A stretch of 64,000 nucleotides of DNA. Origin: Parabacteroides sp. TM07-1AC (GTDB lineage Bacteria > Bacteroidota > Bacteroidia > Bacteroidales > Tannerellaceae). The stretch spans positions 310,001 through 374,000 of the forward strand of contig NZ_QUKD01000001.1 of NCBI RefSeq assembly GCF_003480915.1. The letters are read 5' to 3'. Of this stretch, positions 46,523 to 55,603 are shown piece after piece; positions within the stretch are counted from its first letter, which is position 1, and each line of letters opens with the position of its first letter. Made by a program: the position numbers and the translations under genes. The notes beneath the pieces are model-generated. The model was not told where the DNA came from. It made no database searches and was given only the letters and a program-made list of their open reading frames with translations.

Positions 46523-46741
46523 TTAATTCTTCATTTTCAGATTAATTGCGCGTACTAAACGTGTCTGAATTTTCATTAACGTAGCCAAATCCTCGTTTTC
46601 GAAATCGATATCAGATATTTTAATCTTCTGTTCTATCACAACTTCTTCTCTCTTTGAACCATTTTCAATGTCATTCACCAACTCATCCAACTGAGCTTTA
46701 ATTTTCTCGATCTTCTTCGAATAATTAACTTTACGTGCCAT
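46523..46741 (-). CDS. Small coiled-coil protein of unknown function
   Basis: 72 residues, MARKVNYSKKIEKIKAQLDE at the start, mostly helical with heptad-like Leu/Ile spacing. It has a basic N-terminus and no membrane segment or known motif. It is a stand-alone transcription unit, with a TACTTTTG promoter box 40 bp upstream and a perfect terminator downstream, which supports it as a real gene. Function is not recognised. It lies between ppdK and the signalling locus, all on the minus strand. Confidence 0.7.
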   Translation of the reverse strand: MARKVNYSKKIEKIKAQLDELVNDIENGSKREEVVIEQKIKISDIDFENEDLATLMKIQTRLVRAINLKMKN

Positions 46742-46781
46742 AAAACTTAATACATTAATGGATAATAAAAAATCATTTATG

Positions 46782-46789
46782 CAAAAGTA
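46782..46789 (-). promoter_or_regulatory. -7 promoter box for the 72-aa gene
   Basis: The minus strand reads TACTTTTG, matching TAnnTTTG, 41 bp upstream of ATG 46741. Confidence 0.5.
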
Positions 46790-46837
46790 ATTATAATTTG
46801 ATAATAATGAAATATATGGTATGTTTTAAAGCAAAAT

Positions 46838-46870
46838 AAGAAGGATATTCAAAAAAGAATACCCTTCTTA
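46838..46870 (-). terminator. Terminator after ppdK
   Basis: AAGAAGGATATTC pairs with GAATACCCTTCTT around AAAAAA, with one mismatch in the middle. It lies about 25 bp past the ppdK stop at 46895. Confidence 0.8.
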
Positions 46871-46894
46871 TAATTACTTTATTTATTATGTATA

Positions 46895-49615
46895 TTAATC
46901 TTCAATTGCAGCTTGTGCAGCAGCGATGCGAGCGATAGGCACGCGGAACGGAGAACAAGATACATAGTTCAATCCTACTTTATGGCAGAACTTCACTGAA
47001 GAAGGTTCACCGCCATGCTCACCACAAATACCACATTTCAGATCCGGGCGGATTGCACGTCCTTTTTCCGTAGCCATTCGAACCAGCTGGCCTACTCCAT
47101 TCTGGTCTAATACCTGGAACGGGTCTACTTTCAGAATCTTCTTTTCCAGATAGATCGGTAAGAATGAAGCGATATCGTCACGTGAATAGCCGAATGTCAT
47201 CTGAGTCAGGTCATTTGTTCCGAATGAGAAGAATTCAGCAGAAGAAGCGATACGATCGGCAGTCAGAGCAGCACGAGGAATTTCGATCATTGTACCTACC
47301 TTAAAGTCGATACGGTCTCCTACTTCGGCAAATAACTTTTCTGCAGCATCACGGATTACTTTTTCCTGTTCTTTGAATTCGTATAAGATACCTGTCAGCG
47401 GCACCATGATTTCCGGTTTAGCCTCAATGCCTTCTTTCTTCAATTCCAGTGCTGCACCCAAGATAGCACGTGTTTGCATTTCTGTAATTTCGGGATATGT
47501 ATTACCTAAACGGCAACCACGGTGACCTAGCATCGGGTTATGTTCGCAAAGAGATTCAACACGTTTCTGAATTTCTTTTACAGATACTCCCATAGCTGTT
47601 GCCATTTCTTCCTGACCTTTCAGATCGTGAGGAACGAACTCATGCAAAGGAGGATCGAGCAGACGAACGGTAACAGGACATCCTGCCATTGCCTTGAAAA
47701 TGCCTTTGAAGTCTGCTTGTTGATAAGGCAAAATTTTTGCCAAAGCAGTCTTACGACCTTCCGCATTTTCTGCCAAAATCATTTCCCGCATAGCTTTAAT
47801 TTTTTCGCCTTCAAAGAACATGTGTTCCGTACGGCACAATCCGATACCGACAGCACCGAAGTTGCGCGCGATAGCAGCATCATGAGGAGTATCCGCATTT
47901 GTACGAACCTGCAGTTTGGTATATTTGTCAGCTAAAGCCATCAATTCAGCGAAATCGCCGGACAGTTCAGCTGCCTTTGTTTCTACTTTACCTACATATA
48001 CTGTACCGGTTGTACCATTGATAGAGATATAATCACCTTCTTTTAAAGTAACATCGTCTACTGTTACAGTTTTATTCTTGTAGTCGATTTCCAGTGCACC
48101 TGCTCCTGATACGCAACATTTACCCATACCACGAGCGACTACAGCAGCATGTGAGGTCATACCACCACGGGCTGTCAGGATGCCTTCGGCAACAGCCATA
48201 CCTGCTAAATCTTCCGGAGACGTTTCGATACGAACCATAACGACTTTCTTTCCGTCTGCATGCCATTTAGCAGCATCATCAGCAAAAAATACGATCTGAC
48301 CTGTAGCTGCACCCGGAGAAGCAGGTAAACCTTTTACCCAAACCTTTGCCTGTGATTCAGCCACCTTGTCAAATACCGGGTGAAGCAATTCATCCAGTTT
48401 ATTCGGTTCGATGCGTTTCAAAGCTGTCTTTTCATCGATCATTCCCTGATGCAACAGATCGATAGCGATCTTCACCATAGCAGAACCTGTACGTTTACCG
48501 TTACGTGTCTGAAGGAACCAAAGTTTGCCTTCCTGTACGGTAAATTCCATATCCTGCATGTCGCGGTAATGATTTTCCAGTTTTGTCTGCAGTGCATCCA
48601 GTTCCTTATAGATTTCCGGCATGGCTTCTTCCATTGAAGGGAATTTAGCAACTCTTTCTTCTTCCGGAATACCGGCACGTTCTGCCCAGCGCTGTGAACC
48701 GATCTTCGTGATCTGCTGCGGAGTACGGATACCGGCAACAACGTCTTCACCCTGTGCATTGATCAGGTATTCACCGTTGAATAGGTCTTCACCGTTACCG
48801 GCGTCACGAGAGAAACATACACCTGTAGCAGATGTATCACCCATGTTACCGAATACCATCGCCTGAACAGAAACAGCTGTTCCCCATTCTGCCGGAATAC
48901 CTTCCATCTGACGGTACAGGATAGCACGTTCGTTCATCCAGGAGTTGAATACGGCACAGATTGCACCCCACAATTGTTCGTAGGCACAAGTCGGGAAGTC
49001 GCTTCCTGTTTGTTTCTTAACAGCGGCTTTGAACTTTGTCACCAATGTCTTCAGGTCGTCGACAGTCAGTTCGTTGTCCAGCTTCACCCCTTTGGCTTCT
49101 TTCACCTCTTCGATGATCGCTTCGAACGGATCGATGTCTTCCTTACTGGTCGGTTTCATACCCAAAACCACATCACCATACATTTGTACAAAACGGCGAT
49201 AAGAGTCCCATGCAAAACGAGCGTTGCCTGTTTTACGTGTCAACCCTTCTACTACCTCGTCGTTCAATCCCAGGTTCAGGATGGTATCCATCATACCCGG
49301 CATAGAAGCACGTGCTCCGGAACGGACAGAAACCAACAGCGGGTTTTCCACATCTCCGAACTTGGAGTTCATTAACGTTTCTATGTTAGCAATAGCTTTT
49401 TCAACGTCCGACTTCAGTAATTCTACGACTTTGTCTTTGCCCAGTTCATAATATTCCGAGCAAACTTCTGTTGTAATTGTGAATCCCGGAGGAACCGGAA
49501 CGCCAATTAAATTCATTTCGGCAAGGTTTGCACCTTTACCACCCAGCAGATTTCTCATATCTGCTTTACCTTCGGCTTTTCCATTACCGAATGTGTAGAC
49601 TCTTTTTCTTTCCAT
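46895..49615 (-). CDS. ppdK: Pyruvate, phosphate dikinase
   Basis: 906 residues, full length. The N-terminal ATP-grasp domain has GGKGANLAEMNLIGVPVPPG and RSGARASMPGMMDTILNLGL. The swivelling phosphohistidine domain has GGMTSHAAVVARGMGKCCVSG, with the catalytic His. The C-terminal PEP/pyruvate barrel has GIGLCRTEHMFF, FFSFGTNDLTQMTFGYSRDD and the catalytic Cys in LKCGICGEHGG. It interconverts pyruvate + ATP + Pi and PEP + AMP + PPi. In anaerobic Bacteroidetes it works in glycolysis/gluconeogenesis. The gene is monocistronic. Confidence 0.97.
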   Translation of the reverse strand: MERKRVYTFGNGKAEGKADMRNLLGGKGANLAEMNLIGVPVPPGFTITTEVCSEYYELGKDKVVELLKSDVEKAIANIETLMNSKFGDVENPLLVSVRSGARASMPGMMDTILNLGLNDEVVEGLTRKTGNARFAWDSYRRFVQMYGDVVLGMKPTSKEDIDPFEAIIEEVKEAKGVKLDNELTVDDLKTLVTKFKAAVKKQTGSDFPTCAYEQLWGAICAVFNSWMNERAILYRQMEGIPAEWGTAVSVQAMVFGNMGDTSATGVCFSRDAGNGEDLFNGEYLINAQGEDVVAGIRTPQQITKIGSQRWAERAGIPEEERVAKFPSMEEAMPEIYKELDALQTKLENHYRDMQDMEFTVQEGKLWFLQTRNGKRTGSAMVKIAIDLLHQGMIDEKTALKRIEPNKLDELLHPVFDKVAESQAKVWVKGLPASPGAATGQIVFFADDAAKWHADGKKVVMVRIETSPEDLAGMAVAEGILTARGGMTSHAAVVARGMGKCCVSGAGALEIDYKNKTVTVDDVTLKEGDYISINGTTGTVYVGKVETKAAELSGDFAELMALADKYTKLQVRTNADTPHDAAIARNFGAVGIGLCRTEHMFFEGEKIKAMREMILAENAEGRKTALAKILPYQQADFKGIFKAMAGCPVTVRLLDPPLHEFVPHDLKGQEEMATAMGVSVKEIQKRVESLCEHNPMLGHRGCRLGNTYPEITEMQTRAILGAALELKKEGIEAKPEIMVPLTGILYEFKEQEKVIRDAAEKLFAEVGDRIDFKVGTMIEIPRAALTADRIASSAEFFSFGTNDLTQMTFGYSRDDIASFLPIYLEKKILKVDPFQVLDQNGVGQLVRMATEKGRAIRPDLKCGICGEHGGEPSSVKFCHKVGLNYVSCSPFRVPIARIAAAQAAIED

Positions 49616-49676
49616 GTGTCAGACTGTAATTATGTTTATTAGATTTCAGTTTTGCTATCTCTACATTGCAATACTG

Positions 49677-49684
49677 CAAATATA
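49677..49684 (-). promoter_or_regulatory. -7 promoter box for ppdK
   Basis: The minus strand reads TATATTTG, matching TAnnTTTG, about 62 bp upstream of ATG 49615. Confidence 0.5.
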
Positions 49685-49773
49685 TGCTATTTACGAGTAC
49701 ACCAGATACAGAAAGTTAAAGATTTTTATATGTTTTAGAACTATTCTTTACTATTCGTATCAGCTAAATATGT

Positions 49774-49781
49774 ACATTTGC
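49774..49781 (+). promoter_or_regulatory. -7 promoter box for rlmD
   Basis: TACATTTG matches TAnnTTTG. Transcription would start near 49788, about 22 nt before the TTG start codon. Confidence 0.55.
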
Positions 49782-49809
49782 GTGGCGAAAATTTTAAACA
49801 CAGATAAAA

Positions 49810-51225
49810 TTGGCAAGAAATAAGAAGCAGTTACCCTTGCTTGAAAAGGTAACAATTACAGACGTAGCCGCTGAAGGTAAGGCGATTGCACGTGTAAATG
49901 AGAAAGTGGTGTTTGTTCCTTTTGTCGCTCCCGGCGATGTAGTAGACATCCAACTTACCCGTAAAAAGAATAGTTATGCCGAAGGGAAGGCTGTACACTT
50001 CCACGAATACTCTACAGAACGAGCCACTCCGTTTTGCGAACATTTCGGCGTATGCGGTGGTTGCAAATGGCAACATCTCCCCTATGAAGCCCAGTTAAGA
50101 TACAAACATAAGCAGGTTATAGACAACCTTACCCGCATCGGAAAGATCGAGATGGAAGAGGTTTTGCCTATATTAGGTTCCGAACGTACCACCTTCTACC
50201 GGAATAAACTCGAATTCACCTTCTCCAATAAGAAATGGCTGACGGAAGAAGAAGTGAAGTCAGGAGCCACTTTCGATTGTATGAACGCTGTCGGTTTCCA
50301 TATCCCGGGAATGTTCGACAAGGTACTGGATATACACAAATGCTGGTTGCAGAATGATATTTCCAACCGCATCCGTCTTTGTATCAAAGAGTATTGCTTG
50401 TCACACGAAGGCTATCCTTTCTTCGATCTAAGGAATCAGGAAGGGTTTATCCGTACATTGATGATCCGTACCGCTTCAACGGGCGACCTGATGGTGGTAG
50501 TCGTATTCTTCCACGAAGATAAGGAACGCCGCGAAGCCTTGCTCTCGCATGTGGCTGAACAATTTCCGGAGATCACCTCTTTATTATATGTAATAAACGA
50601 GAAATGCAACGATACGATCACCGACCAGGATGTTCTTGTGTTCCGTGGCAAAGACCATATCATTGAGGAGATGGAAGGGCTGCAATTCAAAGTAGGTCCC
50701 AAATCTTTCTACCAAACGAACAGTGAACAGGCTTACAACTTATATAAGGTAGCTCGCGAGTTTGCCGGATTGACCGGAAACGAAATGGTGTACGACCTTT
50801 ATACGGGAACCGGAACGATCGCCAACTTCGTTTCACGCCAGGCAAAGAAAGTAATCGGTATCGAATATGTGCCCGAAGCTATCGAAGATGCCAAAGTCAA
50901 TTCTGCCCTGAACAAAATCGACAACACATTATTCTATGCCGGTGACATGAAAGATATCCTTACGGCAGATTTCATAAACCAACATGGCCGTCCGGATGTT
51001 ATTATTACCGATCCGCCTCGTGCCGGAATGCATGATGATGTAATCAACACCATCCTTTTTGCCGAACCGAAGCGTATCGTATATGTAAGTTGTAATCCGG
51101 CAACACAGGCCCGCGATTTAAGCCTGCTTAGCGTGAAGTATAATGTGAAGAAGGTACGTCCCGTCGATATGTTCCCACATACACATCACGTGGAAAATGT
51201 TGTCTTACTGGAAAAGAAAGAATAA
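49810..51225 (+). CDS. rlmD: 23S rRNA (uracil-5-)-methyltransferase, RlmD/RumA family
   Basis: 471 residues. The start must be TTG at 49810, because an in-frame TAA lies 15 bp upstream and the next Met is far inside the conserved region. A TRAM domain (about 8-65, EKVTITDVAAEGKAIARVN) precedes the [4Fe-4S] ligands (CEHFGVCGGCKW). The SAM-binding motif is VYDLYTGTGTIANF, and the catalytic Cys lies in IVYVSCNPATQARDL. ITDPPRAGM is also canonical. It methylates U in 23S rRNA (U1939 or U747 in E. coli terms; which one is unknown). Confidence 0.93.
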   Translation: MARNKKQLPLLEKVTITDVAAEGKAIARVNEKVVFVPFVAPGDVVDIQLTRKKNSYAEGKAVHFHEYSTERATPFCEHFGVCGGCKWQHLPYEAQLRYKHKQVIDNLTRIGKIEMEEVLPILGSERTTFYRNKLEFTFSNKKWLTEEEVKSGATFDCMNAVGFHIPGMFDKVLDIHKCWLQNDISNRIRLCIKEYCLSHEGYPFFDLRNQEGFIRTLMIRTASTGDLMVVVVFFHEDKERREALLSHVAEQFPEITSLLYVINEKCNDTITDQDVLVFRGKDHIIEEMEGLQFKVGPKSFYQTNSEQAYNLYKVAREFAGLTGNEMVYDLYTGTGTIANFVSRQAKKVIGIEYVPEAIEDAKVNSALNKIDNTLFYAGDMKDILTADFINQHGRPDVIITDPPRAGMHDDVINTILFAEPKRIVYVSCNPATQARDLSLLSVKYNVKKVRPVDMFPHTHHVENVVLLEKKE

Positions 51226-51236
51226 CATATATAATA

Positions 51237-52631
51237 ATGTATAGGAAAATCGTCTCCCTTTTGTGCTTAACTTTGCTTTTGAGTAGCTGTTCCGGCAATA
51301 AGCAAGAGCAAAAGGAAGACGATTTTGTCTATACCGACCTGCCCCAGCTGAAAGCGGAGGGCGAGATCACGGCCGTGACACTTTACAGCTCCACTTCCTA
51401 CTTCCAGTATAAAATGGAACCGATGGGTTATGAATACGATCTGATCAAAGACTTCGCCCGCTCCGAAGGGTTGAAGCTGAACATCAAAGTCGCTGAAAAC
51501 GCAACCCGTTTGATCGAGATGCTGGAAGCCGGTGAAGCAGACGTTGTTGCCTACCCTATCCAGATGAGTAATAACCTGAAAGAGAACTATCTTTACTGCG
51601 GGCGCGAAGAGTTGACCAGCCAGGTGTTGGTTCAGCGTGCCAACAAAGGAGATACGATCCTTAAAGATGTGACTCAACTGATCGGGAAAGAAGTGTATGT
51701 AAAGCCGGATACCAAATACTACGAACGGCTTAAAAACCTGGATAAAGAACTGGGCGGCGGTATCCATATAAAAGACATCAAGAAAGATACGGTAACGACC
51801 GAAGACCTGATCGCCATGGTTTCGCAGGGAGAAATACCTTACACCATCAGCGATGATAATATCGCCCGTCTGAACAAGACTTATTTCTGGAACATCAACG
51901 TATCACTGAAAGTCAGCTTCATGCAGCGTTCTTCCTGGCTGGTTCGTAAGACGAGTCCGAAACTGGCAGAAGCGATCAACGCCTGGGCATCCGACAAATC
52001 AGGAAACCATGTCTACCGGGCATTGGTGAAACGTTATTTCGAGCTAGGCAAACAACCGCTTACCGCCGACCTGCCTCCGGTAAAGAACGGGCATATTTCT
52101 CCTTATGACGAGCTGTTCAGAAAGCATTCCAAAAACATCGGCTGGGATTGGCAGCTTATCGCATCTATCTCCTATCAGGAGTCTCATTTCAACCCATCGG
52201 TCGTTTCATGGGCTGGAGCGGAAGGATTGATGGGGATCATGCCTAATACAGCCAAGGCACTCGGCGTCACTCCGCACGAACTGAAAGATCCGGATGTCGG
52301 CATCCGTACCGGCGTGGACTGTCTGCGCAAATTCCGTCAGGGCTTTTCTGAAATAACCGATCCACAGGAGAAGATCAAGTTTACTCTGGCCTCTTACAAT
52401 GCCGGTATCGGACATATCTACGATGCCCAGCGGCTGGCGGAGAAATACGGGAAAGATCCGAAAGTCTGGGATAACAACGTAGCCGAATATGTCCGCCTGA
52501 AAAGCGATCCCGAATATTACAACGACCCTGTCTGCAAGCATGGATATTTGCGTGGTTCGGAAACGTATAATTATGTGCGTGAAGTGATGCAACGTTTCGA
52601 ATACTACAAGACAAAGACCAAACGTAGTTGA
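51237..52631 (+). CDS. MltF-like membrane-bound lytic transglycosylase with periplasmic solute-binding domain
   Basis: 464 residues. A lipoprotein signal peptide (LLCLTLLLSSCSGN) precedes an SBP_bac_3-type domain (about 40-270, LYSSTSYFQYKMEPMGYEYDL, EAGEADVVAYPIQ). The C-terminal SLT domain (about 295-440) has catalytic Glu in ISYQESHFNPSVVS, followed by AEGLMGIMPNTAKALG and ASYNAGIGHI. It cleaves peptidoglycan, producing 1,6-anhydro-muropeptides; the N-terminal domain may sense cell-wall ligands. It starts 11 bp after rlmD and converges directly on the sensing operon with no gap between the stops. Confidence 0.94.
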   Translation: MYRKIVSLLCLTLLLSSCSGNKQEQKEDDFVYTDLPQLKAEGEITAVTLYSSTSYFQYKMEPMGYEYDLIKDFARSEGLKLNIKVAENATRLIEMLEAGEADVVAYPIQMSNNLKENYLYCGREELTSQVLVQRANKGDTILKDVTQLIGKEVYVKPDTKYYERLKNLDKELGGGIHIKDIKKDTVTTEDLIAMVSQGEIPYTISDDNIARLNKTYFWNINVSLKVSFMQRSSWLVRKTSPKLAEAINAWASDKSGNHVYRALVKRYFELGKQPLTADLPPVKNGHISPYDELFRKHSKNIGWDWQLIASISYQESHFNPSVVSWAGAEGLMGIMPNTAKALGVTPHELKDPDVGIRTGVDCLRKFRQGFSEITDPQEKIKFTLASYNAGIGHIYDAQRLAEKYGKDPKVWDNNVAEYVRLKSDPEYYNDPVCKHGYLRGSETYNYVREVMQRFEYYKTKTKRS

Positions 52632-53156
52632 TCAGGACAGATTGGCAGCGATCATCTCCCGGATGGCAAGTATGACTTTCGGATGGCTTAACGGGATATC
52701 TTCAAAGACGCTATGCAAATCCTCCGAACTTATTTCAAATAACAATTCCTCTTTCCTGTAAGAAAAACAGACATTAATCCCCGGATTCCCGCTTATCAGC
52801 ATAGCAACCGTTCCGGGCAGATCACCCATTGGCGGACAGTCGATATTAGAAGTAATGAAGCAAGCCGTTACCGCCGTTCCTTTTCCCGGCTCCGATGTGA
52901 TGCTGACATGACCGCCGGTTTGTTCTGCATTCTGAATAAGGAAAGGGATTCCCAGTCCCACTTTCCGGGTTGTCCGGGTCGTATAGAACGGATTGGTTAT
53001 CCGGGAGACCGTTTCTGCATCCATACCACAACCGTTATCCGTAATACGGATAGTCGTATGGTCTTCATGAATCGTTATTTCCAACGAAATACGGGTGGCG
53101 CCTGCACGAACACTGTTCGAGGCAATATCGGTGATATGGAATGTAAGCGTATTCAT
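52632..53156 (-). CDS. GHKL ATPase (histidine-kinase-type) of the H2/redox sensing operon
   Basis: 174 residues consisting only of a GHKL/HATPase_c domain plus a short C-terminal region. The N-box is HITDIASNSVRAGA, G1 is TDNGCGMDAETV, and VGLGIPFLIQNAEQTGG is the G2 lid. There is no HisKA or phospho-acceptor His domain, so it is either an anti-sigma-type kinase or the ATPase half of a split kinase. It overlaps the PHP gene by 4 bp and is the last gene of the operon. The C-terminal 60 residues have no recognised fold. Confidence 0.85.
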   Translation of the reverse strand: MNTLTFHITDIASNSVRAGATRISLEITIHEDHTTIRITDNGCGMDAETVSRITNPFYTTRTTRKVGLGIPFLIQNAEQTGGHVSITSEPGKGTAVTACFITSNIDCPPMGDLPGTVAMLISGNPGINVCFSYRKEELLFEISSEDLHSVFEDIPLSHPKVILAIREMIAANLS

Positions 53157-53896
53157 ACAGACGGAAGTATCAAATGTTCCTGACTTCCGGCATACGCCAT
53201 CTTTATATTCTCAAATAAAGGAGCCGACGCCTGTATCATACAAGGCTTACTTCCTATTTGTTCCGGGTAATGGGCATCAGAAGCCGGATAAGAGGTATAG
53301 TCCGACAAATACTTTTGTTTGTCCACAAGCCTTGCAAACCGGGACGCATCCGTATATTCAATCGCATCCAAAGGCAATGCCGGGTCAATGAAACCAAGCT
53401 GGCTGATCAGGCTGAAAGACGGACGTTCCACATGAGCAGCAATAAACAGACCGCCCAGTTCCTTTACAAATGCCGCTACCTGGTTCACATTGCGGTCGAG
53501 CGCAGAGAGCAACAAATACGGAACCTCCCCTATTATTTCGTCCAGCCGGTTCACCCACACCTGGTCACCGAACCGTTCAGGGTCGTTCGGGACAGGCGGC
53601 AAATACATCTCCAGATATTGCTGAAAAGCAACACGCGCCTCTTCCGTTCCCAAAAGAACCACACAATGCGCCTCCTCACGGGTACAAACCTCGGCCCCGG
53701 CAAAAACCGTCAATCCGGCTTCGGCCCCCAGTTTTTGTATCTCAGGACATTGCAGGGTACTGTTATGATCCGTTACGGCAATAATATCCAGTCCCCGGGC
53801 AAGTGCTGTTTCGACAATGACCGTGGGGCTCATTTCCAGGCTTCCGCAAGGGGAAAGACAAGTATGAATATGCAGATCAGCCCGGTAAAGATTCAT
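53153..53896 (-). CDS. PHP-domain metal-dependent phosphoesterase
   Basis: 247 residues. The four PHP metal motifs are present: ADLHIHTCLSPCG, AVTDHNSTLQCP, FAGAEVCTREEAH and PASDAHYPEQIG, with AAHVERPSFS between. Family members hydrolyse phosphate esters or nucleotide second messengers. There is no polymerase domain. Overlaps of 4 bp with both neighbours show tight coupling. In this context it may turn over a signalling nucleotide, but the substrate is not indicated by the sequence. Confidence 0.9.
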   Translation of the reverse strand: MNLYRADLHIHTCLSPCGSLEMSPTVIVETALARGLDIIAVTDHNSTLQCPEIQKLGAEAGLTVFAGAEVCTREEAHCVVLLGTEEARVAFQQYLEMYLPPVPNDPERFGDQVWVNRLDEIIGEVPYLLLSALDRNVNQVAAFVKELGGLFIAAHVERPSFSLISQLGFIDPALPLDAIEYTDASRFARLVDKQKYLSDYTSYPASDAHYPEQIGSKPCMIQASAPLFENIKMAYAGSQEHLILPSV

Positions 53897-54231
53897 CCGT
53901 TCTGCAGGAGTTGATATATTTTACCACTGACGACGAAAGCGGAAAGCGGCGTCCCCAGTAAAGGAACCCCTTCTTCTATCCCTTTCTGCAACGTTTCTTC
54001 ATCCGGTGAAGCACCGTTCACGATCAAAACAGCCGCCGCATCTTTCAAGGTTGAAACGGCAACGATGTTCTGATGGGTTTGCATGGTGATCCAAAGCATT
54101 CCTTCTTCCATATGCCCCATTACATCACTCAACAGATCGCTGGTATAACCGCCTTTAACGACGGCATCCAGGTTCTCTTCACCGCAGAAAACGGTGAGTT
54201 CCAATTCTTTTACAAGATCACTGACCTTCAT
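53893..54231 (-). CDS. DRTGG-domain protein (downstream copy)
   Basis: 112 residues matching the stand-alone DRTGG fold, with KVSDLVKELELTVFCGEENL at the N-terminus and GGYTSDLLSDVMGHMEEGML in the middle. The domain is otherwise found in phosphotransacetylase and CBS proteins, where it may bind a ligand. It overlaps the end of the hydrogenase-like gene by 14 bp and the PHP gene by 4 bp. A second DRTGG gene begins the operon; the two share VxxSDLxSDVx motifs but are diverged. Confidence 0.85.
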   Translation of the reverse strand: MKVSDLVKELELTVFCGEENLDAVVKGGYTSDLLSDVMGHMEEGMLWITMQTHQNIVAVSTLKDAAAVLIVNGASPDEETLQKGIEEGVPLLGTPLSAFVVSGKIYQLLQNG

Positions 54232-55597
54232 ATTTGGCTCCTTTCTTATAACAGTCTTTATTTAAACGATCCTTCCCCCATATTTTTTCTACCAGGCGGA
54301 AAGCATGCTCCTGGTCCAGTTTGCCATGTTTCTCCATATTGCGCTGCATAAAAATACAGTCACTGAACTGGGCTTCGTGGCGGACAATATCTTCCGCCAG
54401 GCTTTGGCAGTTCGGATTTCCACATGCACCGCAATCGATTCCCGGAAGATAACACATCAACCGTCTCACCTGCTCCATCTTTTCCAATACCTCTTCGATG
54501 CTGCCGTCGTAAAGCAACTTCGGGTTCGGCTTAAGCGGACGGATCGTGATATGTTGTTTCAGGTAAGCTAATGCCCCCAGCCGTTCAGAAGCATAAATAA
54601 GCGGGGCCTTATCCCGTTTCATCGAACGTTTCATGATCCGCTCGGCAGTCAGGAAACGGTTGGCTACAGCCAATACGCCTCCGGCACAACTGCGGTCACA
54701 GGCACGCAGTTCGAGAAAATCCACATTCCGGACCTCCGTCGTCGTCTCCATCCGTTCCAGAAAGTCGATCACGTTGTGTATTTCGTCGATAGCCAGGCAA
54801 CGGCCGGAGAAATGCTTTGCCTCCCCTCCCGTTTGGCTCCATCTCATTTCTTTCTTGGTCAGGGCGGGCGGAAGGACACATTCGGGCTTGTAGCCTTTCG
54901 GACGGTTTTGCAGGATATGATATACCTTATTATATAGGGTATCCATATTGATCACACCGTTAATGGTGGATGAATAGCCATCCGCACTTTTCAATGCGGC
55001 AATCTTGGCGGCACAAGGCGTCACGTAAAAGAGTCCGATCTGTCCGGGCTGATAACCTTCTTCCGTCAACACTTGATGATAATAGGTGGCAGTCGCATTG
55101 ACCGGACTTTTCACCAAAAGAATATTATCGACCAACGCCGGGAAACGAATCTGTATCAACCGTACGATTGCCGGACAGAAAGAGCTGATTACCGGCTTCT
55201 CCTCCGCCTGTTCCATCTGCCGGAGCATCTCCCGGTGGATCATATCGGCAGTGAATTCGACCTGGTACACATGGGTGAACCCCAACTCATACAGGGCACT
55301 GAATATCTCCTCTTCTGTCGTATATTTGGAAAACTGGCCGATAAATACGGTCGGAACAAGCGCCACCCGGCATTCATAGTCGAATATCTTCTGGAAGTCG
55401 TCCTGCTCCACATAGATGGCTTCTGTCGGACAGGCTTTCAGGCATTCCCCGCAATCGACACACCAGTCTTTGCGTATCACGGCTTTACCGTCACGGATAC
55501 GGACTGCACGGGTCGGGCATTTGGTCATACAATGCGTGCAACCGATGCAACGTTCCTGATTTATTTTAAGTGCATGATAAAACTTCGTCTCTTCCAT
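54218..55597 (-). CDS. [FeFe]-hydrogenase-like putative sensory protein (HydS-type)
   Basis: 459 residues. Two ferredoxin-type [4Fe-4S] motifs (CIGCTHCMTKCP, CVDCGECLKACP) are followed by a hydrogenase large-subunit-like domain (about 75-370). L1 reads ISSFCPAIVRL, L2 TPCAAKIAALK and L3 ELRACDRSCAGGVLA. All four expected H-cluster cysteines remain, but the proton-donor Cys of TSCCP is Phe and the L2 Glu is gone. The C-terminal Fes-type domain has CGACGNPNC and a later Cys. This pattern suggests H2/redox sensing (group C/D-like) rather than turnover. It is surrounded by two DRTGG genes, two GHKL ATPases and a PHP gene. Confidence 0.88.
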   Translation of the reverse strand: MEETKFYHALKINQERCIGCTHCMTKCPTRAVRIRDGKAVIRKDWCVDCGECLKACPTEAIYVEQDDFQKIFDYECRVALVPTVFIGQFSKYTTEEEIFSALYELGFTHVYQVEFTADMIHREMLRQMEQAEEKPVISSFCPAIVRLIQIRFPALVDNILLVKSPVNATATYYHQVLTEEGYQPGQIGLFYVTPCAAKIAALKSADGYSSTINGVINMDTLYNKVYHILQNRPKGYKPECVLPPALTKKEMRWSQTGGEAKHFSGRCLAIDEIHNVIDFLERMETTTEVRNVDFLELRACDRSCAGGVLAVANRFLTAERIMKRSMKRDKAPLIYASERLGALAYLKQHITIRPLKPNPKLLYDGSIEEVLEKMEQVRRLMCYLPGIDCGACGNPNCQSLAEDIVRHEAQFSDCIFMQRNMEKHGKLDQEHAFRLVEKIWGKDRLNKDCYKKGAKYEGQ

Positions 55598-55603
55598 GGT
55601 GTT

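Noticed and set aside
53258..53914. A 218-codon plus-strand frame opposite the PHP gene
   Set aside because: All PHP metal motifs lie on the other strand, and this frame has no family signature.
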